IMG/VR virus record: IMGVR_UViG_3300030108_003896
Coordinates: 1 to 34,547 of that record
DNA length: 34,547 nt
Reading direction: 5' to 3' (one strand)
From: a virus
Every line of letters starts with the position of its first letter. The first letter of the stretch is position 1. This document shows, piece after piece, positions 5,798-14,508 of the stretch. The notes below the pieces were generated by a model. It was not told the DNA's origin. It saw nothing but the letters and a program-made list of their open reading frames with translations, and ran no database searches. The translations under genes and the position numbers were made by a program.

Positions 5798-7661
5798 CAC
5801 CCCAACTTTCTCCAAGGCCATATTCAACTACACTTGGAACTTTAAACTGAATTGCGTTTTGCATTTTCTTTTGTATTTGTTTTGCATGTTTTTCGTCCTT
5901 AACATTGAAACACAACTCATCATGTATCTGAAGTATTGGTAAGTGGCCGTCTTCATAACAATCTAACATAGACTGCTTCGTTTGATCTGCCGAAGACCCT
6001 TGTATTAATCTATTTAAAGCTTTGTAAGTAAATGCTCTTTTAATATTATCTTTTCCATATTTGGCCACAGCATCCTCATATTTTTCTGCTACATGTAAAC
6101 CAAAGTCTCTTGTCTCCCACATATCAAATCTACATTTTCTACCTTTTTTAGTTCTTATTACACCTTTTTCATCAGCTGCATATTTACATCTGTCTGATAA
6201 TTTTTTTACAAAAGGAACCTTTTTATTGTATTTAATAATCAATTCATTCGCTTCATCTTTTGAAACACCTAATGATATAGCTAGTTTTTGTTTCCCCATA
6301 CCATACATCAAACCCAATCCTATTGTTTTAGCTTGTGTTCTTTCAATACCTACTAAGTCAGCAACTGTTTGGTGAAAGTCTGCCTGACTGTTTTGATATG
6401 CTTGAACAAGTTCATTAGAACCCTCATAACCCTCCCCTATTGAGGCTGCATAGTGCACTGTCATACGAGGTTCTTGTTGAGAGTAATCAAAACTACCCCA
6501 CTTATAACCTTCCTCAGGTATGAATAGACTCCTTATTTTGGGACCAAAGTCTTTATTTCTTGCAGGGACTTGTTGTAAATTAGGATTAGACATTGACAAT
6601 CTTCCAGATACAGTTCCACCATTATCTCCTCTTAGTTGATTTATTTCTCCATGTATTCTGCCGTTGACCTGGTATTTCATAATAGAGGATAGAAAAGTTC
6701 CATGAAATTTATTTATCTCTCTTGCACTTACAATAAGTTGTGCTATTTTGTTTTTATTATTAATCAACCAATTTTGGGTAAAGGAAGGTTCTTTTGTTTT
6801 TTCGGTACGTGGGTAATCTAGCTTCAATTTGTCAAAAGCTTTGGCAATCTGGCGTGATGCCCAGATGTCTACTTCTATTCCTGATTCTTTTTTTATGGCC
6901 TGCAATAGTTCTTGTTCTTGGTTCTTCATTTCTTTTTGTAATGCTTCAGCTTTTTCCACTTGTACTCTCACACCTCGCTGACGCATCTTTATTAATATCG
7001 GAAGCAGTTGCTGCTCCATCTCCCAAACAGTAGTTAAACTTTGTGTTGCAATTTCTTGTTTAAATCTTTGCCAAAGTTTTAATGTCAACTCCGCATCTTG
7101 TTCTGCATAGTATCCAACATGTTCTGCTGGCAATTTCCACATCTCAGCTTTAGGATCTATACCGTGAGCGGCTGCAGCTTCTCTAAGTTCTGTCTCTGCT
7201 TTTATTTCATTTAAGTAATCGACTGATAAAGCGTTTAGAGAATATGAAAACCTATTCTCATCTATTAATGCTGCCGCTATCATTGTATCTACAATAGGTC
7301 CGTGAACCGGGATACCGGATGCTTCTAACCAACCCACATCATATTGAGCATTGTGAAATATTTTAGTGCATGGAAGAGCACATATGTCTTTCATATATTT
7401 TTTAACTTGTTCAGGTATCATGTTACCACCACCAAGATGGCCAAAGGGAAAATACCCTTTCCAACCTTCAACAGCCACTGCAAAACCTACAATCTCTCCC
7501 TTACCTAAAGCCCAACCAGCTCCTAGTTTTTCATTAATACCATCATCTCTGGTTTCTAAGTCAATTGCTATTTCGTTATATTGAGATAAATCTTTATATT
7601 CTATTGGTGTATTCCACATTGATTTTTTAAAAGTTAACGTCAATTGTAGTCCATTACTCAT
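5787..7661 (-). CDS. polA: Family A DNA polymerase with 3'-5' exonuclease domain
   Basis: A 624-residue replicative polymerase. The N-terminal DnaQ-like proofreading domain shows D34-x-E36 (IAIDLET), N104 and D108 (FHNAQYDVG) and Y185-x3-D189 (YAEQD). The polymerase domain shows motif A FDYSQQEPRM with D392, motif B RTQAKTIGLGLMYG (441-454) and motif C QIHDEL with D581. There is no 5' nuclease domain, as in T7-like phage enzymes. The residue matching E. coli Pol I Phe762 is Leu449. Motif A reads SQQEPR where SQIELR is usual. The start ATG overlaps the stop of the oxygenase gene upstream. It ends a run that includes helicase, primase and SSB-like genes and is followed by a homing endonuclease. 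Confidence 0.97.
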   Translation of the reverse strand: MSNGLQLTLTFKKSMWNTPIEYKDLSQYNEIAIDLETRDDGINEKLGAGWALGKGEIVGFAVAVEGWKGYFPFGHLGGGNMIPEQVKKYMKDICALPCTKIFHNAQYDVGWLEASGIPVHGPIVDTMIAAALIDENRFSYSLNALSVDYLNEIKAETELREAAAAHGIDPKAEMWKLPAEHVGYYAEQDAELTLKLWQRFKQEIATQSLTTVWEMEQQLLPILIKMRQRGVRVQVEKAEALQKEMKNQEQELLQAIKKESGIEVDIWASRQIAKAFDKLKLDYPRTEKTKEPSFTQNWLINNKNKIAQLIVSAREINKFHGTFLSSIMKYQVNGRIHGEINQLRGDNGGTVSGRLSMSNPNLQQVPARNKDFGPKIRSLFIPEEGYKWGSFDYSQQEPRMTVHYAASIGEGYEGSNELVQAYQNSQADFHQTVADLVGIERTQAKTIGLGLMYGMGKQKLAISLGVSKDEANELIIKYNKKVPFVKKLSDRCKYAADEKGVIRTKKGRKCRFDMWETRDFGLHVAEKYEDAVAKYGKDNIKRAFTYKALNRLIQGSSADQTKQSMLDCYEDGHLPILQIHDELCFNVKDEKHAKQIQKKMQNAIQFKVPSVVEYGLGESWGDAK

Positions 7662-8272
7662 TTGGGATTCTCTCCCTGATACTTCATATTTGAGTTGTCA
7701 AAAGCAAAATTACCAGAAATAGTAATTCTATAATCATCACTAGAATAAAATGGATATACCATATGATTTAAATGAGATCTAAAAAGCAGCCCTCTCTTCT
7801 CCCAAGTTTTGTCAGTAGGTAAAGCTATTTTTTCTATATGACTTTGCTGATTCTCTCCCAAAAAGAAAAACTGTAAATGACCTGCTAAATTATGTTTTGC
7901 ATTTTTTCCAGGAGATTTTCTTAACTCGTCTCCCATAATAAAAGGTATCTTCATAAATATAATAAAACTAAAAACACCATCATGGTCATGAATAGGATTG
8001 AACTCATATTTTTTTTGGAAGTTAACCCATAATGAAGCGATTTTCAAATCAAGTGGGTATGGATTTAATACTTTAAAATTAAACTTTTCAGCTAATTTAC
8101 TAACCTTAATTTGGTCTAATAAAAAACCTTCAATTAAATTTTTACTTTCATAAATACTATATTCTTCTTTTATATTTCCAGCTAGATTTTTATTCCACGG
8201 AATAGTTTTATTATTAATAGAATTATTTAATTCATTGTACATCTTATCTGGTATAGTAAACCCGTGTATCAT
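7658..8272 (-). CDS. Putative 2OG/Fe(II) oxygenase (phage type)
   Basis: A 204-residue protein with the pattern of phage oxygenases of the 2OG-FeII_Oxy_5 kind: the metal-site segment NPIHDHDGVFSFIIFMKIP (93-110), a long insertion rich in Lys and Gln, then RSHLNHMVYPFYSSDDYRIT (165-184) with His167 or His170 as distal ligand and Arg182 for 2-oxoglutarate. The first pair is an H-D-H-D run, not a clean HxD, so the exact ligands are uncertain. The gene sits inside the replication block between the DUF3310 and polymerase genes, with ATGA coupling to the polymerase. This position hints at a nucleotide or DNA substrate, but that is inference. Confidence 0.7.
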   Translation of the reverse strand: MIHGFTIPDKMYNELNNSINNKTIPWNKNLAGNIKEEYSIYESKNLIEGFLLDQIKVSKLAEKFNFKVLNPYPLDLKIASLWVNFQKKYEFNPIHDHDGVFSFIIFMKIPFIMGDELRKSPGKNAKHNLAGHLQFFFLGENQQSHIEKIALPTDKTWEKRGLLFRSHLNHMVYPFYSSDDYRITISGNFAFDNSNMKYQGENPK

Positions 8273-8527
8273 TTATGTTTTTTTGTTATCATTTTCTGTT
8301 AAGTGTTGAATCTCTAAATCACAATAATGTTTTATCTTTTTTATGTCCTCAATTGATTTACCTTTTAATAGATACCTACATACATACTTGATCACGTTTG
8401 CTTGAAAAGGATTAAGACCGTTTTTTCTTATAAATGTCCAAGGTTGAATAATAAATTTTTTATAATGTGATCCTCCTACTTGGACACCGTCTGGAAAAGT
8501 TTCGTCAAACATATTTTTATTTGTCAT
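8273..8527 (-). CDS. DUF3310 domain protein (T7 gp1.7-like)
   Basis: An 84-residue protein that matches the DUF3310 pattern: VQVGGSHYKKFIIQPWTFI (15-33) followed by NVIKYVCRYLLKGKSIEDIK (44-63) and a helical KKIKHYCDLEIQ. In T7 the related gp1.7 is a nucleotide kinase with effects on dTMP analogues; whether this short form has that activity is unknown. The start at 8527 is chosen because AGGAG lies five bases before it, although the frame is open to 8542. It overlaps the helicase 3' end and is followed directly by the oxygenase start, so the three are co-translated. Confidence 0.8.
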   Translation of the reverse strand: MTNKNMFDETFPDGVQVGGSHYKKFIIQPWTFIRKNGLNPFQANVIKYVCRYLLKGKSIEDIKKIKHYCDLEIQHLTENDNKKT

Positions 8528-10160
8528 TTTTCTCCTGCACATAAATTAAATAATCTTGTCCAATAGGATAATTAAACTTATAACTAGATCTCAACAAATG
8601 TAAAGTTTTTCTTGCTCTAGTTGCACCAGTATACCAAACCTTTCTTTCATCACTTTTATCACTCTTATTTTTGTTTTCATAATCTGATGGGTAATTACCT
8701 TTACCATACAACACTACATGATTCGCTTCTCCACCTTTAACTGAGTGTATTGTATCTATGGTTATAAGAGGATCTTTATCTAATTCTTTTTGACCATATC
8801 TTCTAAGTAATCTTATGAAGTGCCTTACTTGTCTAGGTTTAAAATTTCTTCTTAATATCCAAAACCAAGGTTTAGTTTTTTGACTATCTTCTAAAGCAAG
8901 ACCACACCACTCTTTTAAATCTTGAAAATTGTATTCTTTAAAATCAGGTTGTGCCCTCCAAAATTTATCTAATCTATAAGCAGGATCTTCTAGCTCTCTT
9001 ATATGTTTATACATGTTACGAGCTGCCTTCTTATCTATTTTTTTACCTTTAGTAATGGCAGTCCATGCTTTAATTGACTCCCACTGTTTTTGGTCAAAAC
9101 ATTTAGTTCCCTTATTATCTTTGTAATATAGACCTGCATCTTTAGCTAACATCCTAAGTTCATTAACAGTTTCATTTATACGTCCTAGAATATACCAATC
9201 TTCTTTAAATTTTTCGAATGGTATTTCTTTAAAAGATAAATAAGCTTTTACATATCCATCTTTGCCACCGGGTAAATATTCTTTCTCCTCACTATCATTA
9301 ATACCTCGTCTTATTATTTGTGAGAAACTATGTATGGCCTCTCCAAATCTTCTTGTTTTTCTTAATTTTACTTTTCGACCAGGAAAAAATTTTGTGAAAT
9401 ATTTTGGGTCAGCACCATTCCATTTATATATTGCCTGATCATCATCTCCTGCTAAATAAATTCTTTTTACTTTAGGAGCCATCTTATAAATTACTGACCA
9501 TTGTAATGGAGTACAATCTTGTGCTTCATCTAATATTAAAACTTTTAGCGATGGGAATGTAACTTCTTTGATAGCTCTTTCAATCATATCATCAAAGTCA
9601 ATAAATGATCTTTCTCCGCCACCAGTCTTATAATGTTCGTAAGTACTTATCTTTCTTAAAAATACAGTTAATGAATCTCTCTTATAACTTTCTTGTTTAT
9701 ATGCTTCTTCTGGAGATATTAACAAATTTCTTGCTTTGCTATAAACACCAAGAGACCAATCCTTATACATAAAATTATCATCTGCTAATCTCTTATCACT
9801 TCTTTTAATTACTTTTGTTTGTAGTGCAAAATCAATTGTGCAATCTTTTGGATCAAATACTTCTTCTGGAAAGTATCTCCTACAATAAGTATGTAAAGTT
9901 TTAAATCTAGAAAAGTCATCAGTGTTGTATTGAGGAAAAGACTCTAACGCTCTTGATACTGCAGTGTTAACTGCTTTGTTTGTAAAAGATAAATATGCAA
10001 TCTCGTTTGGCCTTATACCCTTTCTTAAATAACCTTTTAAAACTTTTTCAATCAAAGTATAAGTTTTACCTGTACCGGGCGGACCAAAGATTTTTATTGT
10101 TTTGTGATAAAGCTCCTTTAGTATTTTAAGTTCTAAACTTTCCTGTGTGGAATTCGTCAT
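8517..10160 (-). CDS. UvrD/Rep-like superfamily 1 DNA helicase
   Basis: A 547-residue SF1 helicase. It has Walker A GPPGTGKT (26-33), motif Ia-like LSFTNKAV (58-65), Walker B LDEAQD (210-215), motif III GDDDQAIYKW (238-247) and motif VI YTGATRARKTLHLL near residue 520. It is shorter than UvrD, with less of the 2B domain. It should move along single-stranded DNA 3' to 5' and act in replication or recombination, perhaps with the SNF2-type helicase and nuclease nearby. The start at 10160 has GGAG a short distance upstream and lies 35 bases inside the 3' end of the primase gene. Confidence 0.93.
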   Translation of the reverse strand: MTNSTQESLELKILKELYHKTIKIFGPPGTGKTYTLIEKVLKGYLRKGIRPNEIAYLSFTNKAVNTAVSRALESFPQYNTDDFSRFKTLHTYCRRYFPEEVFDPKDCTIDFALQTKVIKRSDKRLADDNFMYKDWSLGVYSKARNLLISPEEAYKQESYKRDSLTVFLRKISTYEHYKTGGGERSFIDFDDMIERAIKEVTFPSLKVLILDEAQDCTPLQWSVIYKMAPKVKRIYLAGDDDQAIYKWNGADPKYFTKFFPGRKVKLRKTRRFGEAIHSFSQIIRRGINDSEEKEYLPGGKDGYVKAYLSFKEIPFEKFKEDWYILGRINETVNELRMLAKDAGLYYKDNKGTKCFDQKQWESIKAWTAITKGKKIDKKAARNMYKHIRELEDPAYRLDKFWRAQPDFKEYNFQDLKEWCGLALEDSQKTKPWFWILRRNFKPRQVRHFIRLLRRYGQKELDKDPLITIDTIHSVKGGEANHVVLYGKGNYPSDYENKNKSDKSDERKVWYTGATRARKTLHLLRSSYKFNYPIGQDYLIYVQEKNDK

Positions 10161-11661
10161 CCATCTCCGATACTGTTTTCTTACTAACTTTTTTTTCTGT
10201 TTTCTTATAGTCTACAAACTTTGGCATTTCAACTGACCATACATTTTTAACACCTTCATGGTAATCAATTCTTTCACAACCTAGTAAATGCATGGCCTCA
10301 GAGGCACTTTTAAATGTTTTGTCATTACCTAAAAATTTTTCAAAAGTAATTTTTTTAAAATAACATACATTTGTTTTAGAATCTAATACTACATAGTTGT
10401 CTTGTAATTTTTCAAAGTCGTCCTCCTCAATATGACTTTCAAAAAACTTTTTAAGAAAGTTATATTTCTCTTCACCAAGTGTATCCTCAAACTTCATCTT
10501 TTCGTTTTCTACTGCTTGTCTTACTATAGTTGACATTAGCATTTCAAAGGGTGATGGACCTGTACGGGGCCTTGGTAAAGTTATCCAATATATACCGTAT
10601 CTTAATAGTTTAACTCTAAAAGATTTTTCATCCTTCATGTCCTCCGGACCAATCAAAATTTTTTCTCCTTGAAATTTAAATGAGTATTCTATTGATTTAG
10701 TGCTTCTAATAAATTCTATCTCTTCAAAGTCGTCAATTAAATCTGGCACTTGTGAACCGATACCTAGCTTTCTAAACTTACATTTATCCTTATCACATAA
10801 AGGTGTGTTGCATCTTAGGTTATAATTTTTTTTACTAACAGAATTAGCAACAGTGTTAATTACTTCTTTTTCATCTAATGGTGTTGTAAAAACTTCTTTG
10901 TTTCTCTCAAGAAGAATATTAGTGATTTCTTTTTTAGAAAGATTACCATCAGCTTTTCTCATCTCTAGAACGCCTATATTAAACAGTAAATCATTTCTAT
11001 GATTACCAGACCATTTCTCACTTATCATTTTTTGACAACAAGGTGGGTATTGTTTCCAATCGCTTTCTGGTTCGTATTCTTTAACTTTAATTTTATTTAA
11101 TTGATCTAATGATAAAGTTTTTTTCCTCACTAAATTTAAAAAAGTACCAATCATTACAGGTGTGTTTTCATTTGTGTACGCAAATTCTGTAGTCGCATTC
11201 ATATTGAAGTAAGGCATGTTCAAGCATTTATTCATAGGAAAAATTTCTTGTGCTTGAAAAAAGTCATTATTCCATTGATGTAGTTTTTTTAAAACTTCTT
11301 TAACTGGATACCAGTCATCCAAAAATAAAAATAAATGTAACCCTCCAGATTTAGATCTAGTTGGTATTAATGGTAAATTAAATTCTTTGATTATATCTAC
11401 AATTTTTTTTTGATTATAATTTTTATAATTATGTGGGTCGACATCTATGCAACCCCATTTACATAAATTGTCTTTTTCGGGTTTGATACCTATTCGTTTC
11501 TTACCCTCTAAATGTTCTTTCCAGATTTCAAGAGTAACTGGTTCGTGGACCGTGATTGTTTGGCCTACAGTCTTACCCCGTTCATCTACCTCTCCAGTTA
11601 GAGAGGTAGTGATGAACAGTTCAGAATTACCCTCAAATATTTTTAAGAGCTCCTGTTCCAT
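10126..11661 (-). CDS. AEP-superfamily primase (TOTE/PrimPol-like) with PriCT domain
   Basis: A 511-residue primase. The catalytic domain shows D73-V-D75 (CIDVDPHN), then SKSGGLHLFLF (103-113) and a later MPYFNMNATTEFAY segment like motif III of archaeo-eukaryotic-type primases. A helical PriCT-like segment follows (NHRNDLLFNIGVLEM), then three cysteines at C-x4-C-x4-C spacing (CNTPLCDKDKC), which may be part of a zinc site. The C-terminal 200 residues are not recognised and may contact the helicase or DNA. It should make primers for the family A polymerase in place of the T7 gp4-type primase-helicase, which is not in this window. It begins four bases after the SSB-like gene. Confidence 0.85.
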   Translation of the reverse strand: MEQELLKIFEGNSELFITTSLTGEVDERGKTVGQTITVHEPVTLEIWKEHLEGKKRIGIKPEKDNLCKWGCIDVDPHNYKNYNQKKIVDIIKEFNLPLIPTRSKSGGLHLFLFLDDWYPVKEVLKKLHQWNNDFFQAQEIFPMNKCLNMPYFNMNATTEFAYTNENTPVMIGTFLNLVRKKTLSLDQLNKIKVKEYEPESDWKQYPPCCQKMISEKWSGNHRNDLLFNIGVLEMRKADGNLSKKEITNILLERNKEVFTTPLDEKEVINTVANSVSKKNYNLRCNTPLCDKDKCKFRKLGIGSQVPDLIDDFEEIEFIRSTKSIEYSFKFQGEKILIGPEDMKDEKSFRVKLLRYGIYWITLPRPRTGPSPFEMLMSTIVRQAVENEKMKFEDTLGEEKYNFLKKFFESHIEEDDFEKLQDNYVVLDSKTNVCYFKKITFEKFLGNDKTFKSASEAMHLLGCERIDYHEGVKNVWSVEMPKFVDYKKTEKKVSKKTVSEMDDEFHTGKFRT

Positions 11662-11664
11662 GGT

Positions 11665-12480
11665 TTAGAATGGAACGCCAGTTTTTTCTTCAGCTTTATC
11701 TTTTGTTAAAGATTGTACGTCTTGTGTAAAATCTACTTTACCAAAGATATCACTCTTCATTGCACTTTGATAAAACGCTTGAGTTGTTTCTAAAGCCTTA
11801 AGATTTTCTTTTGTATCTAAAAACTTATTAAACTCTACAACCCAACCATACCAAGAGTTTTGTGAATTAGACTCTTTAGTCGTGCTTAACTTGTAAGCAG
11901 TAGACCATGATGGTGGATTATACATACCGTTCTTACCTTGTGCTCTTCTAGACATAATCATAGAGTTCCATGTCTTTGATTTTTTCTTTTGTGTAGATTT
12001 CATAGTAATCAAGGCTTGTTCCATTGGATTATAATCTTCATCCAAAATGTAAACAAAATGATTACCAGTGTCTTCAACATAGTTACCGTTTTTTAAACGA
12101 TCTTTGTTGTCAGCACCTCTAGTTGTCTCAGACATAATAGCTGGATCAGTGTGTATTGCCACTGGTCTTCCTGGGCTGTCTCCCTTATCTTTCCATTCAT
12201 TAAATGTATTAATGTAAAGACAAGGCACTACTATCAGTCCTTTTTTACCTTTCCAAACTTTACCAGATGTTTCACTCCATATGTCTCCTTGCTTAGCAGT
12301 CTCAACATACTTACCATCAGTCTCATCTAAGACTGGTGAGTTAGCATAAAGTATTTTTAAGATTGGTAGTTTTTGATCTCGAGCTGTTACAAACTCTTGA
12401 CCTTGTCCCGCCAACTGCTCTAAATTTATTGCAGCTGGAAGGTTATCCTTTTTAGTCGTCATCGCTTTTTTTTCACTCAT
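11665..12480 (-). CDS. Putative single-stranded DNA-binding protein
   Basis: A 271-residue protein with a beta-rich core (GKKGLIVVPCLYINTFNEW, about 78-96; NHFVYILDEDYNPMEQALIT; SWYGWVVEFN) typical of a family found beside phage polymerases and thought to bind single-stranded DNA. The C-terminus ends in GVPF, recalling the hydrophobic tip by which bacterial SSBs recruit partners, although the preceding residues (DKAEEKT) are only mildly acidic. The N-terminus is charged and probably disordered. It lies between a coiled-coil protein and the primase and has AAGGA before its ATG. The role is inferred from position and fold pattern. Confidence 0.65.
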   Translation of the reverse strand: MSEKKAMTTKKDNLPAAINLEQLAGQGQEFVTARDQKLPILKILYANSPVLDETDGKYVETAKQGDIWSETSGKVWKGKKGLIVVPCLYINTFNEWKDKGDSPGRPVAIHTDPAIMSETTRGADNKDRLKNGNYVEDTGNHFVYILDEDYNPMEQALITMKSTQKKKSKTWNSMIMSRRAQGKNGMYNPPSWSTAYKLSTTKESNSQNSWYGWVVEFNKFLDTKENLKALETTQAFYQSAMKSDIFGKVDFTQDVQSLTKDKAEEKTGVPF

Positions 12481-12482
12481 GA

Positions 12483-13028
12483 TTATTCCTTCGTGGTTAT
12501 TTTAGTTTTATTTGCAACGTAGGTTCCAAACAGTTCTGCAGGAACATCCTTACCCAAGTCTTGAATTTGTTCTCTAACAAATCCTCTTAAACTACTTGGA
12601 TGTACGGTTGTTTTCTGTTTAACTGGAAGACCCTTTGCTTTCAGCTCCTCTACAATTGATTTAGCTTCATTGTCTTGTTTCATTCCAAATTCCAAAGACA
12701 CTTGATTTTTAATCAAATCTCCATGGCCATTTTCTCTAAGCCAATTAAAAGCTTCATCACTTTTAGATGCTGGTATTCTAGCTGAATAGAATGGTTTAAC
12801 TTCTACAGATGAACCATCTGCTAATTTTAGCAGAGATAAACCAGCTTGTTGCATTAAGTTAGGAATTGTTTGCTCAGAAAGAGTAGTTTCGACCTCTTTT
12901 AACTTCTTGAGTTCTTCTTCAGCCGTCAATATTTTTTTCTGAGTTTCCAATAACTTATTGCAAGATTTAGCAATGTCTGTCGACATGCCAGTATCTACCG
13001 TTATGATAGATTCTGCTTCTAAGTCCAT
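12483..13028 (-). CDS. Coiled-coil replication-block protein, 181 aa
   Basis: A 181-residue protein of a type often found beside phage SSB genes. Residues 20-55 form a coiled coil (CNKLLETQKKILTAEEELKK) and the rest is a mixed alpha/beta domain (DGSSVEVKPFYSARIP, then FNWLRENGHGDLI). No catalytic motif is seen. It has the clearest ribosome binding site in the region, AAGGAGG five bases before ATG, and is the first gene of the leftward replication run, so it should be strongly expressed. It may organise the SSB or replication complex; this is inference. Confidence 0.65.
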   Translation of the reverse strand: MDLEAESIITVDTGMSTDIAKSCNKLLETQKKILTAEEELKKLKEVETTLSEQTIPNLMQQAGLSLLKLADGSSVEVKPFYSARIPASKSDEAFNWLRENGHGDLIKNQVSLEFGMKQDNEAKSIVEELKAKGLPVKQKTTVHPSSLRGFVREQIQDLGKDVPAELFGTYVANKTKITTKE

Positions 13029-13101
13029 AAGAACCTCCTTGTGCTCGAATCAATATATTATTAATTTGATTTATGCAATTAAATAATTTAAAAAACGGTT
13101 T
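13029..13101. promoter_or_regulatory. Divergent AT-rich intergenic region
   Basis: This 73-base gap is the only sizeable spacer with genes leaving in both directions: the replication run leftward from 13028 and the SNF2-type helicase rightward from 13102. Leftward there is a TATATT (five of six to the -10 box) but no good -35 at normal spacing. Rightward TTGATT (13066-13071) is followed after 17 bases by the weak TAAAAA, which would place the transcript start at the GTG itself. Promoters in both directions are likely but the exact boxes are uncertain. Confidence 0.45.
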
Positions 13102-14508
13102 GTGTATAAGTACAAAACAAGTCCATTTAAACATCAAAGACAAGCATTAATAGAAGGAGCTAAGCTACATAACTTCGCTTACTTTATGGAGATGGGTACG
13201 GGTAAAACAAAAGTAGCCATAGATAATACAGCTTATTTATATCAAGAAAAAAAAATAGATTTTGCCTTTGTCATAGCACCAAACTCAGTCTATCAAAACT
13301 GGAAAAAAGAGATTGATTTTCATTGTCCAGAAGAAACAAATATATACATATGGAAAGTAACCAAAGATAAAACATTTAAATTAGACCCAAATAAACTTAC
13401 ATTTATCTTAATGAATGTAGAAGCATTATCTCATGCATCTGGAAAAAAATGGCTAGAATACAAGCTATTGAAACATGGTATGAGAAGTATGGTAATTTTA
13501 GACGAAAGCACATCTATAAAAAACTTAAAAGCTTCAAGAACAAAAGCTATAATAAAACTAGGTAAATTAGCTAGATACAAAAGAATTTTAACCGGATCTC
13601 CTATAACAAAATCACCATTAGACTTATTCTCTCAATGTGCTTTTTTAGATAAAAAACTATTAGGTTATGAAAATTTTACAGTATTCAAAGCAAGATATGC
13701 TGTTATGTATAGTATTGAAAGAGGTGGCTATAATATTCAAATACCTAAGTATTACGTCAACTTAGAGGAACTTGAATATAAGTTAAAAAATTTTTCTTAT
13801 AGAGTGCGTAAAAAAGATTGTCTCGATTTACCAGAAAAAATGTATGTGCAAAGGAATATTGAGTTACCTGATGAACAAAGACTAGCATACGAAAAACTTA
13901 AGGCAACTGCTTTGATATTACTTAAAAATGATGAAGTATCTTACAATAATAAGCTAACAGAATTACTTAAACTACAACAAGTAGCGAATGGGTTTGTTAA
14001 AACAAATGATGGTAATATTGTAGATTTTAAGACAAACGCAAAACTAAAAGAATTGATGAGTATATTGGAGGAGAGTGAAGACAAGTGTATTATATGGGCT
14101 AATTATGTACATAATATAGAAATGATTAAGAAAAAACTAGGAGAGGTATATGGAAAAGATTCGGTGGTTTCGATATACGGCAAAGATTCAGTGGATATTC
14201 GTAACAAGGCTGTTGAAAGTTTTCAGTCTGATGACAGATGTCGTTTCCTCGTTGGGAACCCTACTGTTGGTGGTTATGGTCTTACCCTTACTGCTGCTAA
14301 GTATGTTATATATTTTAGTAATTCTTACAACTTGGAAGTCCGTCAACAAAGCGAGGATCGTGCTCATAGATATGGTCAAACTTCTCAAGTCACATATATA
14401 GATCTAATTGCAGCCGATACCATAGATGAAATGGTATTGCATAATTTAGAAAATAAAATTGAATTATCTGCTAAGACTCTTGGGGAACAGGTTCAGAAGT
14501 GGCTTTAG
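13102..14508 (+). CDS. SNF2-type superfamily 2 helicase/translocase
   Basis: A 468-residue SF2 protein with both RecA-like lobes. It has HQRQA (11-15, Q-motif-like), Walker A MGTGKTK (31-37), DEST for the DEAD-box position (134-137), motif III LTGSPITKSP (163-172), and in the C-terminal lobe QQSEDRAHRYGQ (motif VI). This is the arrangement of small phage SNF2/DEAD-like translocases that remodel protein-DNA complexes or branched DNA. It is the only large gene on the plus strand. It starts with GTG without a clear ribosome binding site, and its last 38 bases overlap the convergent nuclease gene. It probably works in recombination-dependent replication. Confidence 0.92.
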   Translation: MYKYKTSPFKHQRQALIEGAKLHNFAYFMEMGTGKTKVAIDNTAYLYQEKKIDFAFVIAPNSVYQNWKKEIDFHCPEETNIYIWKVTKDKTFKLDPNKLTFILMNVEALSHASGKKWLEYKLLKHGMRSMVILDESTSIKNLKASRTKAIIKLGKLARYKRILTGSPITKSPLDLFSQCAFLDKKLLGYENFTVFKARYAVMYSIERGGYNIQIPKYYVNLEELEYKLKNFSYRVRKKDCLDLPEKMYVQRNIELPDEQRLAYEKLKATALILLKNDEVSYNNKLTELLKLQQVANGFVKTNDGNIVDFKTNAKLKELMSILEESEDKCIIWANYVHNIEMIKKKLGEVYGKDSVVSIYGKDSVDIRNKAVESFQSDDRCRFLVGNPTVGGYGLTLTAAKYVIYFSNSYNLEVRQQSEDRAHRYGQTSQVTYIDLIAADTIDEMVLHNLENKIELSAKTLGEQVQKWL

